Source: Eukaryota sp. TZLM1-RC (taxonomy: Eukaryota; Metamonada: BaSk clade). From it: DNA of 64,000 nucleotides. The stretch lies in NCBI GenBank assembly GCA_040285825.1, contig JAUPSS010000006.1, positions 1,178,001 through 1,242,000 on the forward strand. The letters run 5' to 3'. The translations under genes and the position numbers were made by a program. The notes beneath the pieces were generated by a model. That model was given only the letters and a program-made list of their open reading frames with translations. It did not search any database and was not told the origin of the DNA. Shown here piece by piece: positions 62,760 to 64,000 of the stretch; within the stretch, counting starts at the first letter, position 1; each line of letters starts with the position of its first letter.

Positions 62760-64000
62760 AGTTATTAAATCTGATTTCCCTGAGCTATCGAGTTTTTTCT
62801 ACCATTTTTATGGGAAAGAATCAGTTTTAATTTTTAATTCATTTGGTCTTAAATCATCTTCTGGAGTGAAGCAGGGAGATCCTTTAGGCCCATTATTGTT
62901 TTGTTTAGCTATTCACAAAACTTTAAATATCATTAAGCAAAAATACCCTTCTATAAAAATAGTTGCTTATATGGATGATATATCCTTGATTGGTTCATTT
63001 GATTTACTAGAATTGGTTGCTCAAGAAATTGCCGATTCATATGAAAATATTGGGCTTCATCTTTATGCCAGCAAATGCCTTCTGATTGGCTCTTCTGCTC
63101 AAGACCTCGTGATAAACGATTCTATTGTCCCTTTTACTAATTATAGTAGTGATGCTTTTAAGTTCCTTGGTTGTTGGTTAGGAAATGTGCCTCAAATTCA
63201 GAATGAATTGCAAGTTATTTTGGAAAAAATGAAAATTGAACTTGATTCAATTTCTTCTTTAGATGTAGAAAAGCATATTAAATTTTTCATGCTTAAAATT
63301 TGCTACACTGGGAGAATAACCCACATTTTGAGATCTTGTGCTCCTTCCATAGCATTAGATTTTTGTCGTTCTTTCAATTCATTGAGAACAGAATTTTTTG
63401 CTGATTTATTGGATGTAGAACCAGGAATGTTGAAAAGCCATTTATTTTCTTCAGCAAATTTGGGTGGTATAGGATTTACTAAATCTTCAATTTTGTGTCA
63501 ATCAGCATTCTTGGGTGGTGGCAAAAATTTTAATTATGAATTTTCTCGTAGATTTCCTGATGATTCTCATCTGTTAGTCCCCAATTGCAGTCCCTATTTG
63601 TATGAGTTATCTTGTCAACTTGAAAAATTGCCGCCACAAATTTGGACCAAATGTTTTCCTCAATCAATTCAAGAAATTCCAAACCGATCTCTTTTTAATT
63701 TACAGTTTTGCTGTAAAAAGCTTCAACAAAAATTGTCAAAGATTTTTGAAAGCTTGGATTTTGATGTTAGACTTGGCTTGGCCAAGAAAAAGAATCCCGC
63801 TTTTGCAAATCTTTTACAAGATATGTGTGACAGTACTTCCTCTGCCTTAGTAACAACAATTCCACAAGTTTATGGTACTCTCTTATCCGATTCTGCTTGG
63901 ACTCTGAATATGAGATCTCGTTCCTTTATCCGGCCTGATAATTTACCTCATAATTTAATTTGTAAATGTTCTCGAGAAATTACAACTACTCATCTGTTAA
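62734..64000 (+). CDS. LINE B reverse transcriptase palm, thumb and linker (incomplete at edge)
   Basis: Open for ~422 codons to the last base of the window. SSGVKQGDPLGPLLFC, the active site AYMDDISLIG, FLGCWLGN, GFTKSSILCQSAFLGGG, QIWTKCFPQSIQEIPNRSL and the beginning of CKCSREITTTHLL. It supplies the reference for the two inverted/direct segments at 33.6-34.5 kb. Confidence 0.88.

Larger units (their letters stand above)
61262..64000 (+). mobile_element. LINE family B, 5' end to zinc motif, cut by window edge
   Basis: The most complete family B copy: N-terminal knuckle, second zinc set, reverse transcriptase, linker and the start of the C-terminal zinc motif (CKCSREITTTHLL at the edge). 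Frames change at A-runs near 61680 and 62230 and at a ~10-bp deletion near 62733. The 3' end lies beyond the window. Confidence 0.9.

Noticed and set aside
1-64000. CRISPR arrays, rRNA genes, bacterial operons
   Set aside because: No regularly spaced repeats, no rRNA-like sequence, and gene structure is eukaryotic.

Overview
This window is nuclear DNA from a unicellular eukaryote that I cannot place further. It is AT-rich, intron-poor and heavily loaded with transposons. The evidence is eukaryotic housekeeping genes in mostly uninterrupted frames: a class I histone deacetylase, the SUMO-conjugating enzyme UBC9, and an SRRM2/CWC21-type spliceosome protein. There are also several RING/B-box genes, LINE and Ty3/gypsy elements, and one apparent 28-nt GT-AG intron. 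TAA, TAG and TGA all end recognisable genes, so the code looks standard. Saposin-type and RNI-type LRR proteins would suit an amoeboid or other free-living protist, but that is inference only.

Layout. 1-7.4 kb: decayed LINE pieces, a RING-pseudokinase-coiled-coil-LRR gene split by one in-frame TGA, a gypsy scrap, and a ~140-bp inverted repeat pair about 2.5 kb apart. 7.4-10.9 kb: an MMPL/RND membrane transporter. 11-13.3 kb: a LINE with a 13-bp target duplication, inserted upstream of a small unknown gene family member. 13.9-15.2 kb: class I HDAC. 16.4-16.8 kb: a small two-exon coiled-coil gene. 18.1-19.1 kb: a SPRY-RING-zinc-finger protein. 19.7-27.0 kb: a complete Ty3/gypsy element with short, apparently identical LTRs. 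27.5-33 kb: two RING/B-box genes, one a pseudogene. 33.6-37 kb: a nested pair of LINEs. 37.3-38.7 kb: a membrane protein of unknown function. 39.2-41.3 kb: a third RING/B-box gene with a tandemly duplicated 5' end. 41.7-43.8 kb: duplicated non-coding DNA and a hAT-like remnant. 43.9-47.0 kb: a full-length LINE. 47-49.6 kb: largely empty. 49.6-52.4 kb: LINE fragments. 52.5-54.5 kb: an intact RING/B-box gene. 55-61 kb: UBC9, a three-domain saposin protein and the SRRM2-like gene. 61.3-64 kb: another LINE running off the edge.

Three themes stand out. First, a multicopy TRIM-like family joins RING and two B-boxes to a C-terminal Rossmann-like domain of bacterial appearance; three genes, one pseudogene and one fragment lie here. 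Second, three families of LINE (called A, B and C here) have N-terminal zinc knuckles, a reverse transcriptase, and a C-terminal zinc motif plus a PD-(D/E)XK-like nuclease of the R2/CRE type. They carry clear insertion hallmarks: 11-13 bp target duplications, nesting, and two copies with 5' inversions of the twin-priming kind. Third, ubiquitin and SUMO functions are prominent (four RING genes, UBC9). All names rest on reading motifs by eye; no database search was possible.
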